Source of the DNA: Eubacterium sp.
GTDB lineage: Bacteria > Bacillota > Clostridia > Lachnospirales > Lachnospiraceae
NCBI GenBank assembly: GCA_017459345.1
Contig: JAFUDC010000091.1
Location: 91,221 to 155,220, forward strand
Reading direction: 5' to 3'
Length of the DNA stretch: 64,000 nucleotides
Part shown: piece by piece, positions 1 to 9,004 of the stretch
Position numbering within the stretch: the first letter of the stretch is position 1
How the letters are laid out: every line of letters starts with the position of its first letter
Translations under genes and position numbers: made by a program
The notes under the pieces: generated by a model
What the model saw: the letters and a program-made list of their open reading frames with translations, nothing else
Databases searched by the model: none
What the model was told of the DNA's origin: nothing

Positions 1-651
1 AGTGTGACCGCAGCCCTCTGCGCCGAAGCTTTGGGCAGGGACAGGGTCATTGGCGTGCTCATGCCAAATGGTGTCCAGAGTGACATCCAGGATTCACAGG
101 ATCTGGTGGCATTTCTGGGGATTCCGAATATCACCGTCAACATCCAGGCTGGCGTAGACGGGCTCTCCGGGGCCATCCAGGCTCAGCTTGAGAAGGGTAC
201 CCTGCCGGGAACGACAGGCTTGTCCAGAGACTCTGAGATTAATATGCCGCCCCGTATCCGCATGAGTACCTTGTACGCAGTTGCCCAGTCCCTGGCAAAT
301 GGCGGCCGGGTGGTCAATACCTGCAACAGGTCTGAGGATTATATCGGTTATTCAACCAAGTACGGAGATGCAGCCGGCGATTTCAGCCCCCTGGCTAACC
401 TTCTGGTTCATGAGGTGATTCAGATTGGTCAGGTAATCGGCCTTCCGGATAAGTTCACCAGGAAGACCCCCTCCGATGGACTGAGCGGAATGTCAGACGA
501 GGATAAGATCGGTTTCACTTACGAAGTGCTGGATCACTATGTCCTGACCGGCCAATGTGAGGATGAGGAGACCAGAAAGAAGATTGACCGGATGCACAGG
601 CTGAATCTTCACAAGCTGCAGCTGATGCCCAGCTTTCAGTTAGAACATTAA
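1..651 (+). CDS. nadE: NAD(+) synthase, C-terminal part (gene starts before the window)
   Basis: Ammonia-dependent NAD synthase, the last step of NAD biosynthesis (deamido-NAD to NAD, cytosolic). Reading frame 1 is open from the first base, and the segment GVLMPNG normally follows the PP-loop SGGxDS motif of this family, so that ATP-binding loop lies just upstream of the window. The later part STKYGDAAGDFSPL followed by a KTPSDGL-like stretch is the family signature for the NAD-binding dimer interface. The C-terminus looks complete and ends without a glutaminase domain, which fits the short NH3-dependent form. The true start cannot be seen; the GTG at base 4 is only the first possible start codon in the window. 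Confidence 0.9.
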   Translation, partial: SVTAALCAEALGRDRVIGVLMPNGVQSDIQDSQDLVAFLGIPNITVNIQAGVDGLSGAIQAQLEKGTLPGTTGLSRDSEINMPPRIRMSTLYAVAQSLANGGRVVNTCNRSEDYIGYSTKYGDAAGDFSPLANLLVHEVIQIGQVIGLPDKFTRKTPSDGLSGMSDEDKIGFTYEVLDHYVLTGQCEDEETRKKIDRMHRLNLHKLQLMPSFQLEH

Positions 652-912
652 ATACAGTAGAAGTCCAGGAAATCTTTGAAAGTATTTTGACACATAAAAA
701 GTTTGGGCAGAGGTTAATTTGCAGAAATACTGTATGAGGAAATTAAGAAGTAGAACCGGAACAGACAGGATGAGTTTATGGCAAATTGTTACCTGTCAGA
801 TGGCAATCTACTACCTGCCTTTGACCGCTTTATTCCATCCTTCCCCTGTTCAATTCTGATATAATACGAGAAAGACGTATTCTCAAACTCAACATGTTCT
901 TTTAGCAGTATG

Positions 913-944
913 GCCTCGTTCCCGTGAGGGAATGGGGCTGTTTT
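913..944 (+). terminator. possible Rho-independent terminator downstream of nadE
   Basis: An 11-bp stem with two G-U pairs (arms 913-923 and 928-938) closed by a GTGA loop and followed by TGTTTT. It lies about 260 bases past the nadE stop; the bases between (652-912) contain no credible gene. Confidence 0.4.
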
Positions 945-969
945 GCGTGATAAGGGCGATTGATCTTTC

Positions 970-1084
970 CTATCTGATTATTATCCGAGATAATATCCGA
1001 ACATCATTCAGGATTATATCTGATTATAATCCGGGATAATATCCAATCATTATTCGGGATAGTATCCGATTATCATCCGGGATA
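970..1084. repeat. five tandem copies of a 23-bp unit
   Basis: Five back-to-back 23-base units start at 970, 993, 1016, 1039 and 1062. The consensus is roughly ATATCCGATTATTATCCGGG followed by ATA; units differ at a few positions. Each unit contains an imperfect palindrome around TATCCGGGATA. The array lies between the 3' ends of nadE and the rubrerythrin gene, so it is not an obvious promoter element. No spacer/repeat alternation is present, so this is not a CRISPR. Confidence 0.9.
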
Positions 1085-1096
1085 CTAGATAATAAA

Positions 1097-1123
1097 AGAG
1101 GGTTCCTGATTCAGGAACCCTCT
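1097..1123 (-). terminator. rubrerythrin transcription terminator
   Basis: Perfect 12-bp stem AGAGGGTTCCTG / CAGGAACCCTCT with a 3-base loop. On the minus strand it is followed by TTTTATT, giving the U-tract expected for the gene ending at 1147. Confidence 0.85.
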
Positions 1124-1146
1124 CGTTGATTAACCATAAGTGATAA

Positions 1147-1707
1147 TTAGTAGTTCTCAGCCCTCAGCTCGAAGTAAGCCTGGGGATGGTTGCAAACCGG
1201 GCATACATCCGGGGCAGCAGGACCAACAACGATGTGTCCGCAGTTGCCGCACTCCCATACGCGGTCGCCGTCGCGGGAGAATACCAGTCCGCCGTCAATG
1301 TTCTCGATGAGCTTGCGATAGCGGGCCTCATGCTCCTTCTCGATGTCAGCTACCATCTCAAATAACTTGGCGATCTCCTCGAAACCTTCCTCGCGTGCTT
1401 CCTTGGCGAATGTGGGATACATCTCTGTCCACTCATGCTGCTCGCCCTCAGCCGCAAGCTGAAGATTGGTCTTGGTGTCAGCGATGCCTTCAAGAATCTT
1501 GTACCAGATCTTTGCATGCTCCTTCTCGTTGGCTGCGGTCTCCTCGAAGATCTTGGCAATCTGTACATAACCGTCCTTTTTTGCCTTGGATGCAAAGTAG
1601 GTGTATTTATTCCTGGCCTGGGACTCGCCGGCAAATGCCTCTAACAGGTTGTCAAATGTCTTGGTTCCCATAAGGTTTCTTCCTAATTCCTGATAATAAT
1701 CTGCCAT
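1147..1707 (-). CDS. rbr: rubrerythrin (186 aa)
   Basis: Cytosolic peroxidase that protects anaerobes by reducing hydrogen peroxide. Residues 1-140 form a ferritin-like four-helix diiron domain with E28, E61-xx-H64, E95 and E123-xx-H126 as likely iron ligands. Residues 150-186 form a rubredoxin-like iron site with Cys pairs C153/C156 and C169/C172. The start at 1707 is chosen because AGGAGGT at 1717-1723 precedes it; an in-frame ATG farther upstream would place the ribosome site inside the gene. It is monocistronic, with its own promoter and terminator. Confidence 0.96.
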   Translation of the reverse strand: MADYYQELGRNLMGTKTFDNLLEAFAGESQARNKYTYFASKAKKDGYVQIAKIFEETAANEKEHAKIWYKILEGIADTKTNLQLAAEGEQHEWTEMYPTFAKEAREEGFEEIAKLFEMVADIEKEHEARYRKLIENIDGGLVFSRDGDRVWECGNCGHIVVGPAAPDVCPVCNHPQAYFELRAENY

Positions 1708-1755
1708 ATTACATGTACCTCCTAAATTATTATTATATTTTCTTTTAGCAGTCAT

Positions 1756-1782
1756 AGTATACCACAATCTGGTTGTTTACAA
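1756..1782 (-). promoter_or_regulatory. probable sigma-A promoter of rubrerythrin
   Basis: Minus strand: -10 TATACT (1756-1761) and -35-like TTGTAA (1777-1782), spacer 15 bases (16 if the -35 is read one base over). No PerR box was recognised with confidence. Confidence 0.5.
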
Positions 1783-1855
1783 AAGAAGAAAATATTTAAT
1801 TTTTATCTACCTGCAGTTTAGAAGGGTAATCTAATAAAAAAGCTACTGGGTTTTT

Positions 1856-2731
1856 TCATTCTGTGTCCTCTTTAATTGGCTTCTCCCCGGTCAGTTGTTT
1901 CACGCCCTCCATACTGACCTTTGATAACGTCTCCATCTGTTTTACAGCAAGTTTTCTCAGCAGAACAATCCTTTCAGACATGCTTTTTCCCTGCCCGATC
2001 AGGATTGCGTTATAGCTTTCCATATTTGCTAATACAAGAAGCTGGTTCAGCTCTGCCTCATCTCGGATATTTCCTTTCTTTTTTGGATTTTCATCTTTCC
2101 ACTGTTTTGCAGTCTTGCCAAAAAGTACAACATTAAGCATATCAGCTTCATTGGCATACTTATACGAAATCTGTTCCGGAGTGAGGTCCGGCGGAATAAG
2201 ATGATCTCTGATTGCGTCGGTATGTATACGATAATTCAACTTAGCTATCTCACGATTAAGATTCCAATTCAATGACAGACGACTGTTTTCGTCGGTCTTA
2301 AGCCTTCTGTAATCTTTCATGATATACAGTTGAAATTCAGGAGATATCCACGATGCGAAAGATAATGCAATGTCACTATGTGCATAGGTACCGCCTCCAT
2401 ATCTTCCAGCTTTAGATACAATACCTATTGCATTCATCTGCTCAATCCATCTTGTTGGTGTCATTACAAATCTGTTTAATCCCGCTTCATTTTTAACCGC
2501 CTCGAATTGCACACGGTTAAAATCCGGATTATGCAATATCTCCCAAATGGCTAAAAACTCTATTGTATTTCTGTTACGCATCCAGTTCTGTATAACAAAG
2601 CGTGGATCATCCAAATTTCTATATTTTGCTATATCTGTCAAGGAAATAAACTCGTTCTCAAAATCTATTGTGTATATCCCAATATCTATGCCTTTTGCAT
2701 GTAACATTTCCTTCTTTATCGTCTTAGGCAT
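1856..2731 (-). CDS. KilA-N domain protein (291 aa)
   Basis: A KilA-N domain occupies about residues 28-145. It is recognisable from SLTDIAKY, NWMRNRNTIEFLAIWE, the glycine patch GRYGGGTYAHSDIALSFASW and the helix ISPEFQLYIMKDYRRL. The family is a DNA-binding fold known from phages, large DNA viruses and many bacterial chromosomal islands. Residues 150-290 are a mostly helical C-terminal region without a domain I can name. It starts three bases after the stop of the upstream unknown gene, so the two are co-transcribed. Its cellular role is not known; a phage-derived or defence-related function is only a guess from the fold. Confidence 0.85.
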   Translation of the reverse strand: MPKTIKKEMLHAKGIDIGIYTIDFENEFISLTDIAKYRNLDDPRFVIQNWMRNRNTIEFLAIWEILHNPDFNRVQFEAVKNEAGLNRFVMTPTRWIEQMNAIGIVSKAGRYGGGTYAHSDIALSFASWISPEFQLYIMKDYRRLKTDENSRLSLNWNLNREIAKLNYRIHTDAIRDHLIPPDLTPEQISYKYANEADMLNVVLFGKTAKQWKDENPKKKGNIRDEAELNQLLVLANMESYNAILIGQGKSMSERIVLLRKLAVKQMETLSKVSMEGVKQLTGEKPIKEDTE

Positions 2732-2734
2732 ATT

Positions 2735-3490
2735 TTATCTCACCTCCCCGGTCAGATAATCATACAGCTTCTCCGCAGTGCCAAGATCAATATCCTGTCC
2801 ATCTTCATCAGTTATCATCCCGGGCGTATACTTCCGGCCATAATCTAATTCATAAATGAAATGATCGATGTTTTCAACTTCGTCATTCAATAGTTTTCGA
2901 AGTAAAAAAACCACGGTACTTTCATGAGAGATTTGTAGGGCTGCCCCATTGCAAAAATCACATTCCACATTCTCCCTACTATTCCGGAATAATTCATCAA
3001 CTCTGTTAACAAGTTCTGAAGAATCACGTAATCGATTTAATATTTCCACAAATTCTTGCTTGCTGATATTTATTTTGAACTCTTTTGCATTTTCATGCAA
3101 TATCCGATGGATCATCTTCTCTACTTGCTGAAAGTGTACAATCCCTAATGATCTTATATCTAAGAAGGATGCCCCGTTTTGATCCTTTAAGATCCACTGA
3201 TGGTCGGAATTGTTGATAATATACAAATAATCTGTCCAATTATCAGTGACATCAATTACCTGTTCTTCCTTACAGGGAAATGGGTGGATAAGCTCTTCCC
3301 TGTAGCCGTAATGGGATTTATTAAACCTAATCACAAAACGTTCATAGTTTTTGTAGTTCGTGAATAAACCCGCTTCAAACATTTCTAGAATCCTGTCAGC
3401 ATTTCCATCCGGATACATGTCTCCGTTAAACTCTACCGATGAATAAATTTTTCCGTCTCTGTCAATATAAATGATCGTTCCTCTTGTCAT
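2735..3490 (-). CDS. conserved protein of unknown function (251 aa)
   Basis: I do not recognise a family. The start is placed at the second of two adjacent ATGs (3490) because GGAGG (3497-3501) is 6 bases from it; the longer frame from 3544 has no ribosome site. The N-terminus (GTIIYIDRDGKIYSSVEFNG) looks like a beta-sheet module. The middle contains CDFCNGAA, and the C-terminus is acidic with a repeated Tyr/Asp pattern ending LYDYLTGEVR. No signal peptide or membrane segment. It sits between an HTH gene and the KilA-N gene on the same strand, so the three probably form one transcription unit. Confidence 0.75.
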   Translation of the reverse strand: MTRGTIIYIDRDGKIYSSVEFNGDMYPDGNADRILEMFEAGLFTNYKNYERFVIRFNKSHYGYREELIHPFPCKEEQVIDVTDNWTDYLYIINNSDHQWILKDQNGASFLDIRSLGIVHFQQVEKMIHRILHENAKEFKINISKQEFVEILNRLRDSSELVNRVDELFRNSRENVECDFCNGAALQISHESTVVFLLRKLLNDEVENIDHFIYELDYGRKYTPGMITDEDGQDIDLGTAEKLYDYLTGEVR

Positions 3491-3568
3491 CATGCACCTC
3501 CGAAGGTTTTCTTTTATCGTAAGATATGCATGATGTTTTGTCATTGGACGGATAGTCCCAATTTTACA

Positions 3569-3895
3569 TTATGCAGCCATTAACGAATAATATGCTTGCA
3601 TTCGTTTTAGGAACAAAAACGAGTTCTCCTCTGTAGAGGAATAATATTCATAACCGCACTGTGCATGTTGTTTTACCAAAAGATTCTCCATATGAACATG
3701 AAACAGCTCACTAAGTCTTAGAAGATTATCCACTGATGGAAGGATTTTCCCTTTAAACCATCTGTATACTGGCTGAGGACATGACAAGCCAAGATACTGC
3801 TGAATATCCTTAACACTGTATCCAAATGCATTTGCATATTTGCGGAGATTGTTCCCGGTCATCTCCATATCAATTACTGTTTTACTTTCAAACAT
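3569..3895 (-). CDS. small helix-turn-helix protein (108 aa), XRE-like
   Basis: Residues 12-72 have the spacing of an XRE-type helix-turn-helix: a first helix NNLRKYANAFG, then YSVKDIQQYLGLSCPQPVYRWFKG with the typical turn and recognition helix, then LPSVDNLLRLSELFHV. The C-terminal 35 residues are unassigned. Probably the transcriptional regulator of the downstream pair (unknown protein and KilA-N protein). No phosphate-acceptor or ligand domain is visible. Confidence 0.75.
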   Translation of the reverse strand: MFESKTVIDMEMTGNNLRKYANAFGYSVKDIQQYLGLSCPQPVYRWFKGKILPSVDNLLRLSELFHVHMENLLVKQHAQCGYEYYSSTEENSFLFLKRMQAYYSLMAA

Positions 3896-3985
3896 CTGGT
3901 CTAACTCCTATTTGTCTGTGATACTCCTCTATCTCAACATCAGATTTCGAATGTGACTTCCTCTTCTACAGGGGAGAGTATTTAA

Positions 3986-5356
3986 CTACGGCCGGATGCT
4001 GCTCATTCTTTGCAAGAGACACACGGCCTCTATATGCACTGTCGCCGGGAACTGGTCCACCAGGCAGCAGCGGCTCACCTCATAGCCTGCCTCTTTAAAG
4101 AGGGCCAGGTCCCGCATCAGGCTGGTGGGTTTGCAGCTGACATAGACCATCTGGTCGATTCCGTAGTTGATGATCTTTTTAAGGGCTTTCGGATTAATGC
4201 CGTCCCTGGGCGGGTCGAGAACCAGGATATCCGGCTTCTCTGTGAGGTCATCAAGAACCTTCAGCACGTCTCCGGCAATAAATTCACAATTAGTTAGGCC
4301 GTTGTCTGCGGCGTTGGTCCGGGCAGCCTCCACGGCCTCCTCAACGATTTCCACTCCCACAACCTTCCTGGCTACCGGGGCCAGGATCTGGGCGATGGTG
4401 CCGGTGCCGGAGTAAAGATCGTAAATCAGCGTATCTTTGGTATCTCCCACATATTCCCTTACCCTGCTGTAGAGGACTTCCGCACTTGCCGTGTTGGTCT
4501 GGAAGAAGGAGAAGGGAGAGATGCGGAACTTCAGATCAAAGAGGTACTCGTAGAGATAATCCTGGCCGTAGAGGATCCGGGTCTCATCACTACGCACCAC
4601 GTCCGCCAGGCTGTCATTGATGGTATGGAGGATACCGACAATCCTGCCTGACAGGTCTGTACCTATTACAGCATCCACAAAGGCTTCCCCATCCAAAGTG
4701 TCCTGGGAGCTGGTCACCAGATTGACCAGGATATCCCCGGTCTTTACAGACCGTCTCAGCACCAGGTGACGGAGGAAGCCCTCATGCCGCATGCGGTGGT
4801 AGAAAGTCTTGCCTTCCTGTCTGAAATAGGCAAGAATTCTCTGAAGCAGATTATTGAAGTCCGGATCCACGATCCGGCAGTCGGAAAGCTCCACGATATC
4901 ATAGAAGCTGTTTCGCTTGTGCATGCCCAGGGTCAGGGGGCCGCCCTTCTCCTCATCCCCGAAGGTGAATTCCATCTTGTTTCGGTAGCCTTCGATAAGA
5001 GGACTGCCGTAGACAGCCTCGATGGCAAATCCGAATCCTGCCTGGCGGATTAGGGACTCCACCTGCTTTCTTTTCAGCTGCAGCTGGTGCTCATAGGAAA
5101 TGTTCTGGTAGGCGCAGCCTCCGCAGCGGCCGAAATGGATGCATTCCGGCTGGTCAAGCTCTCTTGGAGACGGCTCCAGGACTTCAAGCAGCCTTCCCTC
5201 AAACCGCCCCTTTTTCTTTTTGCTCACGCTGAAGCGGATAGTCTGCCCCTCCAGGGCATTCTTTACAATAACCAGATCATCATCGATATATATAATCCCT
5301 TTGTTTGGGAATTCAGTTCGGTAGACCCTGCCGGTCAGGATGTCGCCTCTTTTCAT
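3986..5356 (-). CDS. rlmD: 23S rRNA (uracil-C5)-methyltransferase, RlmD family (456 aa)
   Basis: SAM-dependent enzyme that makes 5-methyluridine in 23S rRNA. An N-terminal TRAM RNA-binding domain covers about residues 1-60. An iron-sulfur cluster motif follows with C72, C78 and C81 in CIHFGRCGGC plus a fourth Cys in LSDCRIVDPD. The Rossmann methyltransferase half carries DLYSGTGTIAQ (SAM motif I), the catalytic-pocket motif VLDPPRDG and the nucleophile Cys in VSCKP. Length is normal. A second, TRAM-less homologue is encoded at 28025-29278, so the two may modify different uridines. Confidence 0.93.
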   Translation of the reverse strand: MKRGDILTGRVYRTEFPNKGIIYIDDDLVIVKNALEGQTIRFSVSKKKKGRFEGRLLEVLEPSPRELDQPECIHFGRCGGCAYQNISYEHQLQLKRKQVESLIRQAGFGFAIEAVYGSPLIEGYRNKMEFTFGDEEKGGPLTLGMHKRNSFYDIVELSDCRIVDPDFNNLLQRILAYFRQEGKTFYHRMRHEGFLRHLVLRRSVKTGDILVNLVTSSQDTLDGEAFVDAVIGTDLSGRIVGILHTINDSLADVVRSDETRILYGQDYLYEYLFDLKFRISPFSFFQTNTASAEVLYSRVREYVGDTKDTLIYDLYSGTGTIAQILAPVARKVVGVEIVEEAVEAARTNAADNGLTNCEFIAGDVLKVLDDLTEKPDILVLDPPRDGINPKALKKIINYGIDQMVYVSCKPTSLMRDLALFKEAGYEVSRCCLVDQFPATVHIEAVCLLQRMSSIRP

Positions 5357-5749
5357 CTTGTGTCCCTTTCATCGTCAGGAAGAATGAGCTCCCTCCAGGG
5401 CTGTACACTTTGAAAGATGTCTTCATGGGGAGAGAGTTCACTTTAATTAAACAATATTATAAACAGGATAATTGTACCTTTTCAGATTATAAAATGCAAT
5501 AAATAATTCTACTGCAGTTGACTTATATCTATGTGCATCATAATCCTGGCATGGGGGTCTATTGACTGATCTTTAATGTGCATCTCCTCCAATCTGTGCA
5601 TTTATAAGGCTTATATAAGAAAATAGGATTAAAAAGTCAGCACATTTTCTAATAGATAATCTCCTTAAACTGTGGTAGTATAGACTTCGTATGACGAGAA
5701 GAGACGGTTAGAGGGACATGACAAGCCGTTTCAAGGAGGAGGAGAGAAT
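5357..5749. other. divergent intergenic region between rlmD and the NSS transporter gene
   Basis: 393 bases between divergently transcribed genes, AT-rich, with no credible ORF. A minus-strand TATAAT (complement of 5456-5461) could serve rlmD. On the plus side TAGTAT about 60 bases before the transporter start is a possible -10 without a good -35. The transporter has a strong AGGAGGAGG ribosome site immediately upstream. Confidence 0.4.
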
Positions 5750-7147
5750 ATGAAAGAAAAAACAAAACGAGGCAGTTTTTCGGGCCAGCTGGGCTTTATC
5801 CTGGCGGCTGCGGGCTCTGCCGTAGGACTGGGTAATATATGGCGGTTTCCCTATCTGGCTGCCAAGGATGGCGGGGGCATCTTTTTGCTCCTTTATCTGA
5901 TACTGGCGCTGACCTTCGGGTTTACGCTGCTTACCACGGAGATTGCCATCGGGAGAAAGACCAGACAGAGTCCCCTGACAGCCTATGGCCAGATTGACCG
6001 GCGATTTGGCTGGATCGGGATCGTGGCCTGCCTGGTGCCCACCATCATCCTGCCTTACTACTGCGCCATCGGCGGATGGGTATTTAAGTACTTATCTGTC
6101 TATGTAACCGGCCAGGGGCATGCGGCAGCTGCCGACGGCTTCTTTACCGGATACATCACAGGCAATGTCCAGCCCATATTCTGGATGCTGATCTACTTTC
6201 TGATCACGGCTGTGATCGTGGTTTCCGGTGTAGAGCAGGGGATAGAGAAGTTCAGCAAGATTCTGATGCCGGTTCTGTTTATCCTGATTACCGGGATCTC
6301 TGTCTTTGCCCTGACTTTAAAGCACACAGATCCTTCCGGTGCTGTGCGGACCGGCCTGCAGGGCTTTAAGATTTATGTGATACCGAATTTTGAGGGAATG
6401 ACCTTGAAATCATTCTTTATTGTGCTGATGGATGCTCTGGGCCAGCTTTTTTACTCCATCAGTGTTGCCATGGGAATTATGATTGCCTATGGCTCCTACG
6501 CAAAGGAAGAGACCAATCTGATGGCCTCCATCAACCAGATTGAGTTCTTTGATACCCTGGTTGCCTTTCTGGCAGGACTCATGATCATTCCGGCAGTATT
6601 TACATTTGCCGGAAAAGAGGGGATGGCCACGGGAGGACCGGGACTGATGTTTATCTCTCTTCCCAAGGTCTTTGAAGCCATGGGAGCAGCCGGAGGCGTC
6701 ATCGGCCTGGCTTTCTTTGTGATGGTATCCTTTGCGGCAGTGACATCATCGGTATCCATCATGGAGGCCATCGCCTCCAGCCTGATGGACAAGTTTAAGA
6801 TCAGCAGGAACAAGGCCTGCATCATCATAATCATCTATACATTGATCGCGGGAACCATCGTCTGCCTGGGATACAACAAGCTCTACTTTGAACTGAAGCT
6901 GCCCAACGGAGCGGTGGGACAGATCCTTGACGTGATGGATTATGTCAGCAACAACTGGCTGATGCCGGTGGTAGCCTTGAGCACCTGCATCCTGATCGGC
7001 TGGGTGGCAGGCCCACAGGTTGTCATCGACGAGGTCACCCAGGATAAGCACCGATTCGGAAGAAAGAACCTTTATATCGTGATGATCCGCTTCATCGCTC
7101 CGGTTCTTTTGTTCGTCCTGCTCCTGCAGGCTTTCGGGGTGTTCTGA
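5750..7147 (+). CDS. sodium-dependent transporter, NSS/SNF family (465 aa)
   Basis: Integral membrane symporter of the neurotransmitter:sodium symporter family, which takes up amino acids in bacteria (Tyt1/LeuT/MhsT relatives). The N-terminal signature LGFILAAAGSAVGLGNIWRF holds the sodium-site residues, with RFPYLAAKDGGG following. I count about eleven hydrophobic segments, the number usual in short bacterial NSS proteins that lack TM12. The substrate cannot be read from sequence alone; tyrosine or tryptophan are common in this subgroup. Likely monocistronic; prfC downstream has its own promoter. Confidence 0.92.
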   Translation: MKEKTKRGSFSGQLGFILAAAGSAVGLGNIWRFPYLAAKDGGGIFLLLYLILALTFGFTLLTTEIAIGRKTRQSPLTAYGQIDRRFGWIGIVACLVPTIILPYYCAIGGWVFKYLSVYVTGQGHAAAADGFFTGYITGNVQPIFWMLIYFLITAVIVVSGVEQGIEKFSKILMPVLFILITGISVFALTLKHTDPSGAVRTGLQGFKIYVIPNFEGMTLKSFFIVLMDALGQLFYSISVAMGIMIAYGSYAKEETNLMASINQIEFFDTLVAFLAGLMIIPAVFTFAGKEGMATGGPGLMFISLPKVFEAMGAAGGVIGLAFFVMVSFAAVTSSVSIMEAIASSLMDKFKISRNKACIIIIIYTLIAGTIVCLGYNKLYFELKLPNGAVGQILDVMDYVSNNWLMPVVALSTCILIGWVAGPQVVIDEVTQDKHRFGRKNLYIVMIRFIAPVLLFVLLLQAFGVF

Positions 7148-7218
7148 TTATCAATTACTTATTATTGATTAAAGATAATTGTCCAGGCAACAGTGTGACG
7201 TAGGAACATTTTCGAGCC

Positions 7219-7246
7219 TTGACAAAGTTTCGCAAATAACTATATA
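7219..7246 (+). promoter_or_regulatory. sigma-A promoter of prfC
   Basis: TTGACA (7219-7224), 16-base spacer, TATATA (7241-7246), 28 bases before the prfC start. Confidence 0.6.
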
Positions 7247-7273
7247 GATTAGTATCGAAAGGATAACAATAAC

Positions 7274-8866
7274 ATGTCAGCTATGATTGACGAGATCAAA
7301 AAGCGAAGAACCTTTGCCATCATCTCTCACCCCGATGCGGGGAAAACTACCCTCACCGAGAAGTTCCTTCTCTACGGGGGAGTGATCAACCAGGCCGGGT
7401 CAGTGAAGGGCAAGGCCACGGCAAAGCACGCGGTTTCCGACTGGATGGAGATTGAGAAGGAGAGGGGTATCTCTGTCACCTCCTCCGTCCTCCAGTTTGA
7501 GTTTGGGGACTGCTGCATCAATATCCTGGATACACCTGGGCATCAGGATTTCTCGGAGGATACCTACCGGACCCTGATGGCAGCGGATTCCGCCGTGATG
7601 GTGATCGACGCCTCCAAGGGCGTGGAGGCCCAGACCAGGAAGCTCTTTAAGGTCTGCGCCATGAGACATATCCCCGTATTTACATTCATTAATAAGATGG
7701 ACAGGGAGGCCCGGGATACCTTCGATCTCTTAGATGAGATTGAGAAGGAGTTGGGAATTCCCACCTGTCCGGTCAACTGGCCCATCGGATCGGGCAAGGC
7801 CTTCCGGGGAGTTTACGAGAGAGAGAGCCGGGAGATCGAGCTCTTCGAGGATACCATGAAGGGAACCAGGATGGGGACAGTCCGGCGGATTCCTGTGGAG
7901 GATGAGGGCGTATCCCGGTTTGTGGAGGATGAAGCCAGGGAACAGCTCTTAGAGGAGATTGAGCTTTTAGATGGCGCCAGTGCGGAGTTTGACCAGGAGC
8001 TTGTGGATGCGGGAGAGCTGTCTCCGGTATTCTTCGGGTCAGCCCTGATGAACTTCGGCGTGGAGACCTTCTTAAATCATTTCCTGACTATGACCACCTC
8101 CCCACTGCCCAGAGTCTCTGACCAGGGGGTGATCGACCCCATGGAGGAGCAGGATTTCTCCGCCTTTGTCTTCAAGATTCAGGCAAATATGAATAAGGCC
8201 CACCGGGACAGGATCGCCTTTATGCGGATCTGCTCGGGAGAGTTTGAGGCGGGGATGGATGCCTGGCATGTCCAGGGGGGCAAGAAGGTCCGTCTCTCCC
8301 AGCCGCAGCAGATGATGGCCAACGGACGCAAGATGATTGAGACCGCCTACGGGGGAGACATCATCGGGATCTTTGACCCCGGCATCTTCTCCATCGGGGA
8401 CACCATCACTTCTTCACCCAAACACTATGCCTATGAGGGAATACCTACCTTCGCCCCGGAGCACTTCGCCAGGGTGCGGCAGGTGGATACCATGAAGAGG
8501 AAGCAGTTTATCAAGGGGATCAATCAGATTGCCCAGGAGGGTGCCATCCAGATCTTCCAGGAGTTTAACACCGGTATGGAGGAAATCATCGTGGGCGTGG
8601 TGGGTGTGCTCCAGTTTGATGTGCTCACCTACAGACTGAAAAATGAGTACAATGTTGAGATAATTCTGGAGAAGCTCCCTTACGAGTATATCCGCTGGGT
8701 GGAGAACAAGGATATTGATATCAAGAACCTGCGGGGTACTTCTGATATGAAGAAGGTCAAGGATTTGAAGGGAAGGCCACTCCTGTTATTCATAAACTCC
8801 TGGAGTGTGGGCATGACACTGGAGAGAAATGAAGGATTGGAGCTTACGGAATTCGGAAGAGAATAA
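7274..8866 (+). CDS. prfC: peptide chain release factor 3 (530 aa)
   Basis: Translational GTPase RF3, which releases RF1/RF2 from the ribosome after peptide release. G1 motif SHPDAGKT at residues 18-25, G3 DTPGHQDFSEDTYR and G4 NKMDRE are all intact, and the full-length RF3 domain architecture (G domain, beta-barrel domain II, domain III to ~530 aa) is present. Numerous RF3-specific stretches such as VHQ-type FNTGMEEIIVGVVGVLQFDVL identify it against EF-G. The start at 7274 has GAAAGGA upstream with a long spacing, which is slightly weak. Confidence 0.96.
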   Translation: MSAMIDEIKKRRTFAIISHPDAGKTTLTEKFLLYGGVINQAGSVKGKATAKHAVSDWMEIEKERGISVTSSVLQFEFGDCCINILDTPGHQDFSEDTYRTLMAADSAVMVIDASKGVEAQTRKLFKVCAMRHIPVFTFINKMDREARDTFDLLDEIEKELGIPTCPVNWPIGSGKAFRGVYERESREIELFEDTMKGTRMGTVRRIPVEDEGVSRFVEDEAREQLLEEIELLDGASAEFDQELVDAGELSPVFFGSALMNFGVETFLNHFLTMTTSPLPRVSDQGVIDPMEEQDFSAFVFKIQANMNKAHRDRIAFMRICSGEFEAGMDAWHVQGGKKVRLSQPQQMMANGRKMIETAYGGDIIGIFDPGIFSIGDTITSSPKHYAYEGIPTFAPEHFARVRQVDTMKRKQFIKGINQIAQEGAIQIFQEFNTGMEEIIVGVVGVLQFDVLTYRLKNEYNVEIILEKLPYEYIRWVENKDIDIKNLRGTSDMKKVKDLKGRPLLLFINSWSVGMTLERNEGLELTEFGRE

Positions 8867-8925
8867 TTTTTTCAAGTTTTTGTATGGTAATGAGCAGGGT
8901 TCTATGTTATTATATTAACGTTACG

Positions 8926-8958
8926 AGCTCTGAGGCGCCTCCGGTTGATCGCAGAGCT
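8926..8958 (+). promoter_or_regulatory. inverted repeat in the leader of the PurF-like gene
   Basis: Arms AGCTCTG (8926-8932) and CAGAGCT (8952-8958) enclose a loop that itself begins with the palindrome AGGCGCCT. There is no U-tract, so it is not a terminator of prfC. It would form a hairpin in the 5' leader of the gene at 9005. Confidence 0.35.
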
Positions 8959-9004
8959 GCGCGAAAAAAGACCTGAGATTAAGCATTTAAAAGGATAGGA
9001 CATT

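Noticed and set aside
970-1084. CRISPR array
   Set aside because: Units are contiguous with no unique spacers and no cas gene is near.
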